From assembly GCF_018320785.1 (NCBI RefSeq), contig NC_054867.1, positions 31,995,855-32,059,854 on the forward strand: a DNA stretch of 64,000 bases, written 5' to 3'. Under the pieces are notes generated by a model. It was not told the origin of the DNA. It worked only from the letters and a program-made list of their open reading frames with translations, and ran no database searches. The DNA comes from Cheilinus undulatus (taxonomy: Eukaryota; Chordata; Actinopteri; Labriformes; Labridae). Positions 63,101 through 64,000 of this stretch are shown in pieces (positions within the stretch are counted from its first letter, which is position 1; every line of letters begins with the position of its first letter). Both the position numbers and the translations under genes were made by a program.

Positions 63101-63908
63101 ATGGGATTTGGGTATTTCGATAACTATTAATCGAAAGCTTATCGATAACTCTTCGATAACGTCTTTGCCACTTGAAACAAAAAGTCACCTCATCTGCCTT
63201 GAAAGTCATTGTGAGGGGGGCCGCTCACCTTTTTTACTGCCTTCAGTGTCTCCTTTGTCAATGTAAAGGTGGCGAGGTGCCTCAGGGAAAAAAGGCAGGG
63301 TCACAAACTGCAGAATGGCTGGAACACCACTTATAGCTAAGAGAAACGGCCACATCTCCTCTGTACCCATCATCTCCCTGAAAATACAAAACAAGGGCAA
63401 TTATCAGAATAGAAATTGTATGAGACGAATAAGATAGAAAATATTTTGTGCTCCTGATGCATGTTAATTTGGCAGTCGATGACTATTAAGACAAATCTTT
63501 AATTGTTACAGCCACTGAAAAAAATGTTTGATGCTCCTGCAGTCTGTTCTTACTTGATGCCAATGATTTGACCCATTATTTTTCCAAATCCAATGAAGAT
63601 TGAACAGGTAAGTGTCAGGAAGCCTCTGAGCTTCTTTGGCGAACATTCCCCGATATACATGAGGTGTACACTTAGACCAAGACCTGTGGAAAAACACGAT
63701 GAAAAGATAAGCCAAAACTGAAACAAAAACATGAAAAGGAAACATCTACAAAGATGCATGAATGAGACAGTACCAGTGCGTACCAACATTATATCCATAG
63801 AGAAATCGCCCAAAGAAGATCATCTCGAACGACTTGGCCATGCGACTGAAGAGCATGAGAAGAGCAGCAACAGTTGCCACTACATTGTTGAACAACAGAG
63901 CTTTTTTC
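60107..63908 (-). CDS. slc2a11: Facilitative sugar transporter, class II GLUT, slc2a11-like; 3' nine exons, partial
   Basis: This is a plasma-membrane hexose uniporter of the major facilitator superfamily. Exons in transcript order: 63908-63784, 63683-63554, 63377-63229, 61892-61705, 61600-61490, 60852-60751, 60673-60598, 60520-60393, 60301-60107 (TAA at 60109-60107). All join in phase, giving about 400 codons. Signature motifs are GRFLYG-type (GRFLYGYNVG), PKKLRG, PEAPR, the intracellular DRAGRK and the C-terminal PETKGKT. Multiple hydrophobic helices correspond to TM3-TM12. The stretch LPFFPEAPRHLYIDKGDTE matches human GLUT11 (LPLLPESPRYLLIDCGDTE) closely. Where GLUT1 has a Trp (GPGPIPW), this protein reads GLGPSGVSM, as in class II members. 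The acceptor at 61893 (GTAAG|CC) was chosen because it alone keeps phase and gives KKALQWLW. The N-terminal exons lie beyond 64000. A related paralogue of the GLUT11 group cannot be excluded. Confidence 0.9.
61070..61440. repeat. Tc1-like repeat relic in slc2a11 intron
   Basis: The text around 61150-61330 (GGTAGCCAGGAATACTGATT, CTTCCAGACACAGGTGTC, GGGAGTGAATATTTATGCAG) matches from memory the non-coding part of a fish Tc1-like family. No transposase frame or clear ends were found. Confidence 0.45.
62143..62935 (+). promoter_or_regulatory. Three CTCF-like motifs in the slc2a11 intron 61893-63228
   Basis: The CTCF core resembles CCASYAGRKGGCRC. Matches on the plus strand are CCAACAGCAGGTGGCAGT (62143-62160, partial), CCAGTAGGTGGCGCTA (62271-62286, best) and CCAATAGTGGGCGCTAT (62919-62935, partial). 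All three point the same way. Binding is inferred from sequence alone, and one or more may be carried by a repeat. Confidence 0.35.
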
Positions 63909-64000
63909 CTGCAGAATCAAAGATTAAAAAACAATCTGATTAAACAGGAATTAATGACTGCACAGAATCTGAGATTTTTCCAATTATCTATGCATCCGTC

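Noticed and set aside
1-64000. CRISPR arrays, operons, prophage, retroviral or toxin genes
   Set aside because: No regular spaced repeats, ribosome-binding-site operons, or gag/pol/env-type frames were found. All long coding signal is spliced vertebrate genes or DNA transposons.

Overview
The window is vertebrate nuclear DNA, almost certainly from a teleost fish. It carries intron-rich genes with GT-AG splice sites. It is AT-rich and full of Tc1-like DNA transposons, hAT-like MITEs and tRNA-derived SINEs of the kind common in percomorph fish. I reconstructed four protein-coding genes exon by exon. In each, reading phase is continuous across every junction and the spliced proteins match known vertebrate families, recalled from memory rather than searched.

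Layout: (1) 47-14322, minus strand: complete coding region of SFI1, a centrosomal centrin-binding repeat protein, in 31 coding exons (3609 nt, 1202 aa). (2) 17154-33126, plus strand: complete eif4enif1 (4E-T), in 18 coding exons (2898 nt, 965 aa), preceded by a probable non-coding first exon ending at 16459. SFI1 and eif4enif1 are divergent, with about 2 kb of promoter-containing DNA between them. (3) 38712-53450, plus strand: patz1, a BTB, AT-hook and C2H2 zinc-finger transcription factor, in 6 coding exons (2313 nt, 770 aa), followed by a long 3' UTR to about 58.04 kb. (4) 60107-63908, minus strand: 3' part of a class II facilitative sugar transporter, best matched to slc2a11. Its first exons lie beyond the right edge. 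patz1 and slc2a11 are tail to tail.

The order and relative orientation SFI1 / EIF4ENIF1 / PATZ1 match human 22q12. The DRG1 gene that sits between EIF4ENIF1 and PATZ1 in human is not seen here; that interval (33.86-38.5 kb) is filled by nested transposons. The genes are linked by ancient synteny, not by a shared pathway: SFI1 is centrosomal, 4E-T represses mRNA in P-bodies, PATZ1 is nuclear, and the transporter is in the plasma membrane.

The most interesting points are two GC-AG introns (eif4enif1 intron 5, patz1 intron 4); a symmetric GC-rich 204-nt patz1 exon that could be a cassette; a retained-intron reading that would remove the last patz1 zinc finger; a perfect 17-bp GCTA-repeat hairpin in the probable eif4enif1 5' leader; a hAT element nested in a Tc1 transposase gene with an exact 8-bp target duplication; and a cluster of CTCF-like motifs with a promoter-like patch inside the transporter gene. 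No CRISPR array, rRNA gene, functional tRNA gene, bacterial operon or recognisable retrovirus was seen.
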